From positions 673,495,640 to 673,559,639 of the forward strand of contig NC_133325.1 in assembly GCF_042186555.1 (NCBI RefSeq): a stretch of 64,000 bases of DNA, in the 5' to 3' direction. The notes beneath the pieces are model-generated. The model was given only the letters and a program-made list of their open reading frames with translations. It was not told the DNA's origin and searched no databases. Shown in pieces: positions 11,085 to 23,000 of the stretch (the first letter of the stretch is position 1; each line of letters opens with the position of its first letter). The translations under genes and the position numbers were made by a program. Source of the stretch: Aquarana catesbeiana (Eukaryota; Chordata; Amphibia; Anura; Ranidae).

Positions 11085-11440
11085 CCCATCTGTGCAGCCA
11101 CACTAGTGCCAATTAATGCAGCCTGGTCAGTGTACATCAGCACAACCACACCAGTGCCCATTAATGCAGCCACACCAGTGACCATTAATGCAGCCACACC
11201 AGTGCCTCATTAATGCAGCCACACCAGTGCCCAATAATGCAGCCTCACTAGTGCCCAATAATGCAGCCTGATCAGTGCCCATCAGCGCAGCCACAACAGT
11301 TCCCATTATTGCAGCCACACCAGTGCCCATCAGCACAGCTACACCAGTGCCCATTAATGCAGCCTCACCAGTGCCCATTAATGCAGCCTGATCACTGCCC
11401 ATCAGCACAGCCACATCAGTGCCCATCAGCGCAGCCACAC
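11085..11440 (+). repeat. Minisatellite, ~24-bp units
   Basis: About fifteen units of the form cagtgcccattaatgcagcc plus acac, with variants (cagcacagccac). Frames stay open through it on both strands, giving repetitive peptides that I do not consider genes. Confidence 0.85.
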
Positions 11441-11454
11441 CTTCTCCAGTGCTC

Positions 11455-11668
11455 CTTTGTGTTCAGTGGGGGCCAGGGGACAGAAAGCGGACTATTTCAT
11501 CACTTTTGGTTTTAGGCAGATTAATCCGCAGCAGTGCTCCCGGCTGACTCCAGTGTACTGATATAGCACAGGCCAGCCTTCAACTGTGTAGTGCACCGCA
11601 GCGGATTAATCCGCCCAAAGTCGAAAGTGATTAAATAGTCTGCTTTCTGTCCCCCCCGAACACAAAGG
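11455..11668. repeat. Inverted repeat with ~75-bp arms
   Basis: The arm with gacagaaagcggactatttc, then gcagattaatccgc, is inverted at 11590-11668 (gcggattaatccgc, then tagtctgctttctgtc). The loop is about 55 bp. It would form a strong hairpin if transcribed. Confidence 0.75.
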
Positions 11669-11830
11669 CCCAGAGAAGTTTTTTTTCTAAACAGCTGCAC
11701 AGCAGGAGATTAGCTTATTGGTGAACAGGGTTTGGGAGTCCCCGCCCGCTCTACCCCTGTTGTCACTGAAACTAGCCCACTGGGAAACTCCTCGTAGTCC
11801 TGATGGCCAGTACATGTCTGGGTAGGGCAC

Positions 11831-12584
11831 ATAAAAAATAGTTTTCTCTGTGCCCTGTTCACACTGCAATGCAGCCTGGGGGTGCCGTGCAGTGAGCTGC
11901 TATAAAATGCAGACTTAGATTTTATCGCAGCACACTGGATGATACCACATGACACTGCTAAGTAGCGCAACATACTGTGCAGAGATGTGAATGAGGGGTC
12001 ATTGTTGAGAAAAAGGAAAAAGAAAATTTGAAAAAAGGGAACTGTGTGATGCTCTGAAACATGCATCACAATACCCTCTCACTGCAGCTGAAACTCGCAC
12101 AGCTGCCCGCACAATGCAATATCTGTAGGTCTTCACAGTGGCCCTGCCTGGTGCCAAACAGCCTTTGCCCATAAAAGTCCCTGCTGGGTCCTGTGCTAAC
12201 TGCACATGTGCACTGCTCGCCCCAATTATTCCTATGGCTGGAGCCATACTCCTCTAAATGGCCACCATCAGCATAGCTGGGATCAATACCGGAATTTAAC
12301 TCTGGTTGCCAAGTCATTACCAGATTGCTTACATCTTTGTCATCTCTTGGAATCATGAACGCTGCTTTGGGCTGTATTCAAGTTATTACATTGGGATGGA
12401 TCGTGTTATTATAGTAAATAAAATGCCTCCCACATAGCACTCTTTTAGTAAAATATTAGCAAGTACATTCGCATGGCCTGTTCAAAAGCAAAAAGGTGGT
12501 GGTGGTGCTCTATGGGAGGGTAATAATCCTTGTTAAATTACAACATATATACAATCTTATTTTGAAGAGTGCTTTTTTTTCTTT
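11831..12584. other. No gene seen
   Basis: Antisense open stretches of 80-120 codons overlap at 11710-12356, but they have no recognisable domain and overlap each other in several frames. No clear repeat. Confidence 0.4.
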
Positions 12585-12675
12585 CTGAGTGCTAGTTCAC
12601 ACCAGGCGCAGTTCTGTTCAGTTGCGTGTGCTTTTTTTTCTGCACTAAAAATGCATGCACAGTGTTTTCCATGTA

Positions 12676-14210
12676 CAGTGGGGACGGAAAGTATTCAGAC
12701 CCCTTACATTTTTCACTATTTGTTATATTGCAGCCATTTGCTAAAATCATTTAAGTTCATTTTTTTCCTCATTAATGTACACACAGCACCCCATATTGAC
12801 AGAAAAACACAGAATTGTTGACATTTTTGCAGATTTATTAAAAAAGAAAAACTGAAATATCACATGGTCCTAAGTATTCAGACCCTTTGCTGTGACACTC
12901 ATATATTTAACTCAGGTGCTGTCCATTTCTTCTGATCATCCTTGAGATGGTTCTACACCTTCATTTGAGTCCAGCTGTGTTTGATACTGATTGGACTTGA
13001 TTAGGAAAGCCACACACCTGTCTATTTAAGACCTTACAGTTCACAGTGCATGTCAGAGCAAATGAGAATCATGAGGTCAAAGGAACTGACTGAAGAGCTC
13101 AGAGACAGAATTGTGGCAAGGCACAGATCTGGCCAAGGTTACTAAAAAATTTCTGCTGCACTTAAAGTTCCTAAGAGCACAGTGGCCTCCATAATCCTTA
13201 AGTGGAAGACGTTTGGCATGACCAGAACCCTTCTTAGAGCTGACCGTCTTGCCAAACTGAGCTATCGGGGGAGAAGAGCCTTGGTGAGAGAGGTAAAGAA
13301 GAACCCAAAGATCACTGTGGCTGAGCTCCAGAGATGCAGTCGGGAGATGGGAGAAAGTTGTAGAAAGTCAACCATCACTGCAGCCCTCCACCAGTCAGGG
13401 GTTTATGGCAGAGTGGCCTGACGGAAGCCTCTCCTCAGTGCAAGACACATGAAAGCCTGCATGAAGTTTGCTAAAACATGTTTGCTAAAACATGCTCATC
13501 ACATGTCCAATACAGTCCCAACAGTGAAGCATGGTGGTGGCAGCATCATGCTGTGGGGGTGTTTTTCAGCTGCAGGGACAGGACGACTGGTTGCAATCGA
13601 AGGAAAGATGAATGTAGCCAAGTACAGGGATATCCTGAACGAAAACCTTCTCCAGAGTGCTCAGGGCCTCAGACTGGGCCGAAGGTTTACCTTCCAACAA
13701 GACAATGACCCTAAGTACATAGCTAAAATAACAAAGGAGTGGCTTCACAACAACTCCGTGACTGTTCTTGAATGGCCCAGCCAGAGCCCTGACTTAAACC
13801 CAATTGAGCATCTCTGGAGAGACCTAAAAATGGCTGTCCACCAACGTTTACCATCCAACCTGACAGAACTGGAGAGGATCTGCAAGGAGGAATGGCAGAG
13901 GATCCCCAAATCCAGGTGTGAAAAACTTGTTGCATCTTTCCCAAAAAGACTCATGGCTGTATTAGATCTAAAGGGTGCTTCTACTAAATACTGAGCAAAG
14001 GGTCTGAATACTTAGGACCATGTGAAATTTCAGTTTTTCTCTTTTAATAAATCTGCAAAAATGTCAACAATTCTGTGTTTTTCTGTCAATATGGGGTGCT
14101 GTGTGTACATTAATGAGGAAAAAAATGAACTTAAATGATTTTAGCAAATGGCTGCAATATAACAAAGAGTGAAAAATTTAAGGGGGTCAGAATACTTTCC
14201 GTCCCCACTG
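12676..14210 (+). mobile_element. Tc1-like transposon A
   Basis: It begins cagtggggacggaaagtatt after TA (12674-12675) and ends with the inverted complement aatactttccgtccccactg. Inner terminal sequence is also inverted: caatatggggtgctgtgtgt near 14090 mirrors acacacagcaccccatattg near 12780. About 1.53 kb, a normal Tc1 length, with one defective transposase on the plus strand. A second copy of the family starts at 63817. Confidence 0.93.
13071..13994 (+). pseudogene. Tc1 transposase, defective
   Basis: The frame starts at the ATG at 13071 (MRSKELTEELRDRIV), the N-terminal helix-turn-helix of Tc1 transposases. It stays in one frame to the stop at 13994, but is cut by TAA at 13143-13145 and TGA at 13419-13421. 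The catalytic half has HGGGSIMLWG, FQQDNDPK (second Asp) and DLNPIEHLW (Glu). The segment that should carry the first catalytic Asp (WSDET-like) is missing: an in-frame deletion of roughly 45 residues joins the KACMKFAKTC region to VPTVKHGGG, with a small duplicated gctaaaacatg stretch at the joint. It cannot encode an active DDE enzyme. Confidence 0.9.
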
Positions 14211-14345
14211 TTTCCGGTGCAGAAACTGACTGCATGGTGTGAACTAGAGCCTTTGGAATACATGGAAAACACTGTGCATGCATTTTGTGCAGAAAAAAAG
14301 CACACAGAACTGCACGGAACAGTATCTGGTGTGAACTGGCCCTAA

Positions 14346-15072
14346 GACTGGGGCTTAGCGTATCAATGTCAGGGTATCCCTCCTATACTGTATACTTCAT
14401 CAGCCTTCCTTCTAATTCCCTAATCCCTCCTAGCAAAGCTATGTTAACCATGCCAAAATATGTAAAACACAGATGAGTCTCATCTCTCCTCTGCAGCCAG
14501 ACATCACTGAATTCATTCAATGCACCAGCGCAGGCGTGAGAAGTGTCATGTAGGAAGGATTAACCAAAATAAACACCATAGATAAGGTTCTCAGCTCAGA
14601 ATAAGGTCAACTATTGAAAGAGGCAGCTCTTAAAATAGCCATTATTCCAAAAAAAGTATAATGGAAAGTGTTATCACCTGTATCAAGCTGATGAATAAGA
14701 TATTTCATCCACCTTAGAACATGTACACCAGTAGGTTTACAGCCCAACCCAAAGCGACGCAGGAACTCCTGAAGCTAGGGGAGCATGATACACATTTTCA
14801 AAGCACATCGCTTCTTTTGTACCCCATAGACTCACTGGCCAGTACAAAAGACCTATATAATCTGTGTCTAAAAAAAAAACTAGTCATATTCTTTTGTCAA
14901 AGCTACATGTTGTGCCAAGGCTCCTCTCTACTGTAGAGTCTTTAAATAGGGCATAGAAAGGCTTTGGATAGAGTGGATAAGATAGAATTCCAACCTAAAC
15001 CTAACTAGGCTTAAAAATGTTCCATCCTCCCTCCTAACACCTATGCTGGCTATCCTGTGTAAAAAAAAGATG
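14346..15072. other. No gene seen
   Basis: Unique-looking sequence between two Tc1 elements. Open stretches are short (up to 71 codons) and without domains. Confidence 0.4.
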
Positions 15073-15342
15073 TACAGCGGGTAAAAAAAGTATTAAGCAC
15101 GTCACAATTTTTCTAGGTAAATACGGTATATTTCTAAAGGTGCTATTGACATGAAATTTGCACCACATGTCGATAACAACCCATGCAATCCATACATACA
15201 AAGAAACCAAAACAATTAAGTAATGTGAAATAAAATGGAATGACACCAGGTGTCATTCCTGGTGTCATTTTCCTGGTGTCATTCAATTTTATTTCACATT
15301 ACTTAATTGAATTGAATATGTTTACTTAAATGTATTTAATAC

Positions 15343-16334
15343 TTCATACAAAATACTTTGTTGGTAATGACAGATTCAAGATTCCTCCTGTATGGAGAAA
15401 CTAGTTGTATGCATTGCTCAGGTGTGACTTTGGCTCATTCTTCCACACAGTCTTCAAATCTTGAAGGTTCTGTGGGCCTCTTCTATGAACTTAGATCTTT
15501 AATTCTTTCCATAGATTTCTATTGGATTCAAGTCAGGTGATTGGCTGGGCCATTCTAGCGGCTTTATTTTCTTTATTTGAAACCAATTGAGAGTTTCCTT
15601 GGCTATGTGTTTGGGATCATTGTCTTGATGAAATGTCCATCCTCGTTTCATCTTCATCGTCCTGGTAGATGGCAGCAGATTTTTATCAAGAATGTCTTGG
15701 TACATTTTTGCATTCACCTTTCCTTCAATCACGTCTAGTTTGCCAGTACCGTATTCTGAAAAATAGCCCCACACCATGATGTTCCCACCTCCAAACTTCA
15801 CTGTTGAGTGATGTGCAGTGCCATTTGACCTCCAAACATGGTGTGTATTATGGCATCCAAAGAGTTAAATGTTGGTCTCATCTGACCAGACTATAGTCTC
15901 CTAGTATTTCACAGGCTTGTCTAAATGTTGTACAGCAAACGTTAAACGAGCTTCAACATGCTTTTTCTTCAGCAATGGAGTCCTGTATGGCATGCAAGCA
16001 AGCCATGGCGGTTGAGTGCATTGCTTATTGTTTTCATTGAAACAATTATACTTGCTAATTCCAGGTCTTTCTGAAGCGCTCCACAAGCGGTCCTTGGCTC
16101 TTGGACAACTCTTGTGAAAAAAAAAGTCATTCCTCAGTCAGATATCTTGCGTGGAGCACCTGGTTGTGTCTGGTTTATGGTAAAATTAAGTTCTTTCCAC
16201 TTCCGGATTATGGCCCCAACAGTGCACACTGGAACATTCAGAGGTTTAGAAATCCTTCTGTAACCGATGCCATTGGTATGTTTTGCAACAATAAAGTTGC
16301 AAAGGTCTTGAGAGAGCTCTTTGCTTTTACCCAT
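15343..16334 (-). pseudogene. Tc1 transposase, defective
   Basis: The minus-strand start at 16334 gives MGKSKELSQDLCNFIV, the DNA-binding N-terminus. A long open part follows to about 16134. The catalytic half is readable at 15801-15499: FGGGNIMVWG, then FHQDNDPKHIAKE (second Asp), then DLNPIE (Glu). The middle (about 15801-16134) needs frame changes and stops, and the region after the Glu is also out of frame down to about 15343. The family length of about 340 residues fits the whole span. Non-functional. Confidence 0.85.
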
Positions 16335-16475
16335 CATGAGATGTTTCTTGCGTGACACCTTGGTAATGAGACACCTTTTTATAGGTCATCAGTTGAGACT
16401 GAACCAGCTGATATTAATTTGCACTGACAAGAGGAAGGATTGCTTTCGATTTACTGATTATATTCTGACTCTAAT

Positions 16476-16917
16476 TGTTGTAATAGTGACTTATCCCTTG
16501 CTGAGATCTCTATGCCTGGCCTGTAAAGCAGATGTAATCACAGCGGACAGTCTTTATCAGATAGCTTGAATTCACCAGACACGTTTTCTTCCATAAGCGT
16601 GGGTTTTATTGCAAGCAGCAGGTATAGCAGACAACAAAATATGGCAGATGATTGAAAGAAGGTGTCTGCAGGTCAAAACATGGTAATGTGTTCCAGGATG
16701 CGAGCAGATTGCATGCGGCCTATACAGAAGTGGCCATCTCTGTTCTCCCAAGACAGTGAAGGAACAGAAAAAGGAACTTCATCATAATGTGGGAGGGGAC
16801 ACAGATAATAAACAGAAAAGGATAGTGCCAAAATAACAAGATGGCAGTATAATAACCAATTATATAAACATTAGCATAACTATGCATAGCATTACGTTTT
16901 ACACAACTAGTGTAACA
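16476..16917 (-). mobile_element. Probable solo LTR inside Tc1 B
   Basis: This ~440-bp segment interrupts the Tc1 3' region. Its ends are TGTT and AACA. On the minus strand it has a poly(A) signal context (tgcaataaaaccc) about three quarters of the way in, as expected of an LTR. I found no target-site duplication, and a few extra bases flank it on both sides. An unrelated insertion with chance TG/CA ends remains possible. Confidence 0.45.
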
Positions 16918-17273
16918 GCACAGGTTACTAACAGATTTCAGCTGGTGTCTTGGCTTTCCATGCCTTTTTACACCTCTCTTTCTTCATGTGTTCAATACTT
17001 TTTCCCTGTGTAAATTTTATTACACATAACTTAATCTCTGAACTTATTTTTTTAAATTTCTTTCAATAACACCTTTAGAAATGGTGACACGTTCAATACT
17101 TATTTTACCCGCTGTGTATACCTAAGTACTTTAGACCCGCTCTGTTCCAGACACGCGATCCGCCTTATTTACTGTTGCGTCTCCATGACAAGTAGTGAAG
17201 GGAAACCTCAACAGGAGAGAGGCAGAAAATGAAAATATCTTGAGAGGGGTTTTATAGAGACCTTAAATATATA

Positions 17274-17794
17274 CCGTGTTTCCCCAAAAATAAGCCCGGG
17301 TCTTATATTAATTTTGGCAACCAAAAACACAGTAGGGCTTATTTTCGGGGTAAGGCTTGCCATGCAATGTGCTATCTTCTCTCCCCCTCTTCCTCCCTGC
17401 CTGTCAGGAATCCCCAGTGTGAACAGAGTAAAAGTGCTTGTAAAATGCTGGAATCCTCTCTATTACAGGATTGTGTGGAGGGTGTGTTTCTATAATATAA
17501 TTGTGCAAGTACCTTCTTTTTGCGCCGCTTGGCATTTCCATGGCCCACCTGAGCTGTCTTCCACCGCTCTGAGCACTGCAGGGAGGGGGGCCGAGATCCC
17601 CCACTGACAGCTGGGAGAAGAGGAGATCAGCTGAGCGCCGGCAGAGGCACACACCTTTTGCATTTTATACTACTGTAGGAGAGTGGGTACTACCATTTTA
17701 CAACCACTTTAAACAAGGGCTTATTTTTGGGGTAGGGCTTATATTGCAGCCCTTCCCTAAAATCTAGGTAGGTCTTATTTTTAGGGAAACACGC
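17274..17794. mobile_element. Mariner-type MITE (cgtgtttcccc ends)
   Basis: TA at 17272-17273 and 17795-17796 flanks ends ccgtgtttccccaaaaataa and tttagggaaacacgc. Inside the ends, the gggcttattttcgggg and gggcttatttttggggta stretches repeat. No transposase. This end sequence is that of widely distributed vertebrate mariner-like MITEs. Confidence 0.75.
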
Positions 17795-17799
17795 TAAGT

Positions 17800-18540
17800 G
17801 TTATCCCCTGCACTACCTAGTGGTATTAATAGTGATAAACGTCTAAATGGTATATAAGATATAAGATATTGACCAAATAATAAAAAACAGTGTTTTACAA
17901 AATAATGTGAAATACCAAATAAGGGATCGCTGCAACACCTACTGTGTTCACAAACTAGACAAATAATTCTATGTAGATGGTGCTGTGCAGTTTCTGCATA
18001 AATACATGTGACGCGTGCACTTTATCTCAATAAATAATATTTGCATCAAATGTATGAATCAATATAACAAAAAGTCTCCATAACACCAATATAAACAAGT
18101 AATGTTAGTGGCTTAAAAAATATTGTCCCAGTGGGGTGAAATCAATATATACAAAGTCCACTTAAGTAATGTGTTCTCCTTTTTCTGTGGGGGTAAATCC
18201 TGTGCTTCCACCAAACACCTCAGTGCTCACAGAACTCTCACCTTACTCCCATATAACAAGAGCCTAGAAGTAAGGTTCCCATTACATGGACTGGTCTGGT
18301 CTGGCCTTCCGTGAGGGTTCTTCCCTTTAGATTTCCCTGTTGGATACTTGGCTGGAGGGTCTTTAGCGCCTTCTAAGTTGTCGCTGGTCTCAGGAATCCA
18401 TATGTTAGGATAACAACAAACAACTTGCCTCTCATAGTGTAGAATTTTAAAAAAAAACTACAATTTATTAAAAGGGTATGTGTGCGCTTACATCAAAATA
18501 AAGTTAAAATCGCATTAGGGTGATAAAAACACAGGCAATG
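17800..18540. other. AT-rich possible PLE-like remnant, no gene
   Basis: On the minus strand this resembles the 3' non-coding part of PLE-type repeats: an A/T-rich tract with taataaattgtag and a gagaccagcgacaactt stretch where a ribozyme could have been. The core is not recognisable, so this is a weak call. Short ORFs only. Confidence 0.25.
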
Positions 18541-18544
18541 CTAC

Positions 18545-18840
18545 CTTTCATATCACTTCCAGTCCACCAGGAGTGATGTGAGAGGCAGCATTGCCCATCA
18601 ATCTGCCCCTCCAGCGCTTCCTGGAGCGCCCTGCTGGAGAGGGGGTGAGCACAGATGGCTTTGGCTCTCACCTGCCACTGAGAGCCGGAGCCTGCTGTCA
18701 ATCCTGCAGCTGGGTGGATCCTGACACTATGGTCAGGAGTGGCTCTGTGATTTTGGGTTACAAGAGAGCAAAAGTAAGTGCATTCCTGTGACCCAGAAGA
18801 GAAGTATGACCAAAAAGCTTTACCCATACTTCTCTTTTAA
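18545..18840. mobile_element. Dispersed repeat, family of 5055-5390
   Basis: It shares with 5055-5390 the ordered stretches ccagcgcttcctggag, gtggatcc, ggagtggctctgtgat, cctgtgaccca and caaaaagcttt. The ends gaagtatgaccaaaaagc and acccatacttctctttt suggest a small inverted terminus. Non-coding. Confidence 0.5.
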
Positions 18841-19734
18841 AGATCCAATGGTGGGATGACCTAACTATGTTCATTTCCATCAATATTGGAAACATTATCT
18901 TTACGGTCAATGCTTTGGGTGCCTTCATATAATCATTAACTATCCATATTCCCATCACACACGTTACGGGAAAGGACCTAACTGAGTAGATACAGAATAA
19001 ATTGATTGCTTTGGTACGTCCTTATATTACATAGTTTTGGTAAATCTAAAGGAGGTGGCACTGAAATTTTGCAATTTTATAAAGTCCCCAAAAAATATAT
19101 TTGACATTTTCAGATGGTTTAACCTCTTCCCTGCCAACCCTGGTTCTTTAAGCGTTGGGGGAGGAGGATAGACTTCCTGGTCATGTGACCACTGTGATTG
19201 ACTATCGAAATGGTCACATGAACTGGAGCCTGTCCTACCAACTCCTAATCATGCCTAGAGACAGAGGGCTGTCTTTGACAGCTCAATCACTGTGCTAGGA
19301 ACGCGCAAGACTTTGGCCATCCATGGACCCACATGTGCAGCATCTAGGCGTTAAAGCACACCGCCTTTGCACACATACAGTGGGGAAAAATAATTATTTG
19401 ATCCCCTGCAGATTTTATAAGTTTGCCCACTTACAAAGAAATGAAGGGTCTATAATTTTTATCATAGGTGTATTTTTAATGATAGAGACAGAATATCAAC
19501 CAAAAATCTGAAAAAACAAATGTTCTAAGTTGAGTTGCAGTTCAGTGAGTAAAAGAAGTATTTGATCCCCTACCAACCAACAATTGTGGCTCCCACAGAC
19601 TGGCTACAATATGTGCTCATATGGTAAACAGATTAGTTCTGTCAATTTAGGATGGTGCTACTAACGACAACTCGTTATGTGTATAAAATACATCTGTCCA
19701 CAGAATCTCTTACTTTCAATCAAAACTCACCATC

Positions 19735-20077
19735 ATGGGCAAGACCAAAGAGCTGCCAAAGGACATCAGGGACAAGATTGTAGACCTGCACAAGGCTGGA
19801 ATGGGCTACAAGACCATCAGCAAGAAGCTTGGTGAAAAGGAGACAGCGATTATTCACAAATGGAAGAGATACAAAATAACTATCAATAGCCCTCGGCCTG
19901 GAGCTCCATGCAAGATTTTGCCTCATGGGGTAAGGTTGATCTTGAGAAAAATGAGGGATCAGTCCAGAATTACACAGGAGGAGCTTGTGAATGATCTCAA
20001 GGTAAACAAACCATTGCTAACACAATACGTCGCCATGGATTAAAATCCTGCAGTGTCCGCAAGGTCCCCCTCGCAGG
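19735..20077 (+). pseudogene. Tc1 transposase N-terminal part, interrupted
   Basis: ATG at 19735 gives MGKTKELPKDIRDKIVDLHK, the first helix-turn-helix, followed by the second DNA-binding segment (SPRPGAPCKI). The frame closes at 20043, but KSCSVRKVPL is still readable to about 20075 in a shifted frame, where the Gypsy sequence starts. Remnants of the catalytic half lie at about 24250-24420 (MFLC-like start, then a CATGACAATGACCC stretch corresponding to the second-Asp region). The first-Asp region is missing and the end is scrambled, so the gene is dead. Confidence 0.85.
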
Positions 20078-23000
20078 AATACTCTGCGGAACAAACAAGT
20101 CAGGCAACATGGAAGGTTGGAAAACATAAATCGCCATAAAGGAGACAATTGGGAAGCAGAATTCAAGGCACTGTTGTGAGCAAACTCTGCCCATGGTAAT
20201 AGGTCTGACCAGTTGTTGTGATGGTCAGAAATATAGCAACATAGGAACTGCTCCAAGGACTGATTGGCTTGTTCTGTGGCCCAATTAGACTGCGGGTGAT
20301 ACACAGAGGAGAAAGCAAGCTGAATTCCAAGCTGTGCACAAAAGGCTCGCCAGAACTGGGACACAAACTGACTACCCCTGTCCGAGACAATCACCTTGGG
20401 TAGCCCATGTAAGCGAAAGATCTCCCGAGCAAAAATGGAAGACAGTTCTTTAGAAGTGGGCAACTTTTTAAGTGGAATACAATGGCACATCTACGAGAAC
20501 CGGTCAACCACCATAAGGATAACCGTGTTGCCTTGGGAGTTGGGCAACTCCACAATGAAATCCATAGACAGGTGGGTCCAGGGCCTCTGTCCATTGGGTA
20601 TGGGTTGTAGGAGGCCCACTGGAAGGTGTAGTGGAGTCTTACTCTAAGCACACACGGAACAGGCAGCTACAAAGGCAGTTATATCAGCACGTAGACTAGA
20701 CCACCAGAATTGTTGGGAAATGGCCCAAATGAGTTGATTCTTCCCAGGGTGGCCAGCTGCCTTGGGAGAATGGTAAGTCTGGTGCACGGCAGTACGGAGA
20801 CACTCTGGGACAAAGCAGCGGTCACAAGGTTTCCCAGGAGGAGCATCGACCTGAGCAGCAAAAATTTTGTCACCCAAAGGAGAAGTAAGACTGGTGCGAA
20901 CCGTAGCCAGAATACGATCAGGAGGAATCATAGGAACCGACTTCAACTTGAAAATGGAGGAAAATTGACGTGACAAGGCGTCAGCCCTTACATTCTTAGT
21001 ACCAGGTAAGAATGAGACAATGTAATTAAAACTTGACAAGAAAAGAGCCTATCACACCCTTCTGGGAGAGAGGCGTTTAGCCTCAGACAAGAATGTGAGA
21101 TTCTTATGGTCAGTAAGAATGAGAACCGGCACAGTGGTACCTTCGAGGCGATGTCTCCATTCTTTCAGGGCTAAAATGATCGCCAACAGCTCTCTGTCAC
21201 CAATCTCGAAATTGCACTCGGCAGGTGACAATTTCTTGGAAAAGTAGCCACAATGATGCATAGCACTCTCAGAGGTATGGCGTTGAGACAGTAGGGCGCC
21301 AACACCAGTCTCAGAAGCATCAACCTCAAGCTTAAAAGGTAATGTAGGATCAGGATGTGCCAACAAAGGAGCAGAAACAAAGGCAGCCTTGAGACTTTCA
21401 AAGGCCTGAATGGACTCCGGAGACCAACTCTGTGGGTTACCGTTCTTTCTGGTCATATCGGTCAGGGGCTTGACCAGAGACGAGAAGTTACAAATAAACT
21501 TCCGATAATAGTTGGCAAAATCCAGGAAACGCTGCAGAGGACATAACCCCACGGGTCGAGGCCACTGTAGGACTGCTGAAAGTTTCTCTGTGTCCATCGA
21601 AAAACCAGCAGTGGAAATGACATAGCCCAGAAAATATGAGGATATCATCGAGATAAACCACCACACATAACTGTAACAAAACAAATCTCGGAGGACATCG
21701 TTAATAAATTCCTGGAAAACCGCCGGGGCGTTACAAAGGCCAAAAGGCATTACGAGGTACTCATAATGGCCTGTTTTGGTATTAAATGCAGTTTTCCACT
21801 CGCCGCCCTCCTTAATCCTCACGAGATTGTAAGCCCCTGTCAGATCAAGCTTAGTGAAAACCGTTGCTCCCTTGAGGAGGTCAAATAACTGTAATCAACG
21901 GGATCGGGTAGGCATTCTTAATCGATTGAGACCCCTATAATCAATGCAAGGTCTCAGTTCACTGCTCTTCTTCTTCACAAAGAAGAAACCAGCACCAGCA
22001 GGAGACGAGGATTTGTGAATGAAACCTCGAGAAAGTGCGTCTGCAACATACTCCTCCATGGCTTTATCCTCCAAGACCGACAAAGGGTAAACTCAACCAT
22101 GAGGGGGAGTGGCACCAGGTTGAAGGTCAATTGCGCAATCATACGGCCGGTGTGGAGGCAAACTATCGGCTTGACCTTTGTCAAAGACATCACTAAAATC
22201 ACGGTACTCCTCTGGCAGGGAGGAGAGTAAAGAGGTACACAGGATCTTGGCTACCTTCCGGAAGCATGTTTCATTGCATTGTGGTGACCAGGAGAGAACC
22301 TCAGCATGCAGCCAATCAAAAGAGGGGTTGTGCCTTTGTAACCAAGGATAACCAATATCCAGCGGAAACTTAGGAGAGGAAATCACTTGGAATTGGATTA
22401 TCTCATGGTGAAGAGCCCCTACGGCCATGGACAACGGAACCATTTCATGAGTCACATGGGCAGGCTGTAGAGGTCTTCCATCAAGAGCCTCAATGGCAAG
22501 TGGAGTGTCATGCAGCTGCAGTGGAATCGAGTGCTTTGATACAAAGGCAGCATCAATGAACAGGCCTGCAGCCCCAGAGTCGATTAGAGCCTGTATCTTG
22601 ATAGACGACTTAGCCCAAGAAAGGGTGACCGAAACCAGGGTCTTATCCTTCTGGATAACTGGGGATGACACAACACCACTTAAGGTCTGTCCATGACAGG
22701 TCCTTAAGGTCCGGGTGTTCTCAGGACGGGTAGGACAAGACTTCAAAAAGTGACCTGCCTGGCCACAATAAAGGCACAATCTCTCCCTCCTCCTAAAGGC
22801 TCTCTCATCCGCAGAGAGACGCATGAAGCCCAAGTGCATGGGTTCAGCTTCACTGACCGACTCGGTACCAGGAGGCATGGGAGGTGAGGGAGGCACGGGT
22901 GGGACTGCAAGGCTCGAAGGCAAACATACAGGAGGATTCCACAAGCGCTCCTTAAAAGAAAGTCTTTCTCTGAATCTGGAGTAAATGAGGATGGCAAGTG

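Larger units (their letters stand above)
10662..11830. mobile_element. Dispersed repeat with internal minisatellite and inverted repeat
   Basis: The 5' part (gttggactgggacaaaaattt) and 3' part (ccactgggaaactcctcgtag, then gatggccagtacatg) match the two ends of the copy at 4582-5050. That copy lacks most of the middle. I infer a repeat about 1.17 kb long whose interior carries the tandem array and inverted repeat listed separately. Class unknown. Confidence 0.5.
12585..14345. mobile_element. Palindromic MITE split by a Tc1 element
   Basis: The left part (12585-12675: ctagttcacaccaggcgcag, then ttttttctgcac) and right part (14211-14345: gtgcagaaaaaa, then tctggtgtgaactggcc) are inverted copies. 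Together they form one short palindromic element with hAT-like ends, interrupted at its centre by the Tc1. The MITE is therefore the older insertion. Confidence 0.75.
15075..17114 (-). mobile_element. Tc1-like transposon B, enlarged by an insertion
   Basis: Inverted ends: cagcgggtaaaaaaagtatt after TA at 15073-15074, and tattttacccgctg ending at 17114. Both ends also share the ctaaaggtgctattgacatg / aacacctttagaaatgg sequence. The transposase remnant is on the minus strand. The element is about 500 bp longer than usual because of the LTR-like insert at 16476-16917. A small tggtgtcatt duplication sits near 15240-15290. Confidence 0.88.

Noticed and set aside
11127..11515. Open frames with repeated Met-Gly-Thr or Gln-Pro-His motifs on both strands
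   Set aside because: They are translations of the 24-bp tandem array.
14690..14720. ctgatgaataag as a further hammerhead
   Set aside because: There is no GAAA box at a suitable distance and no stem I partner.
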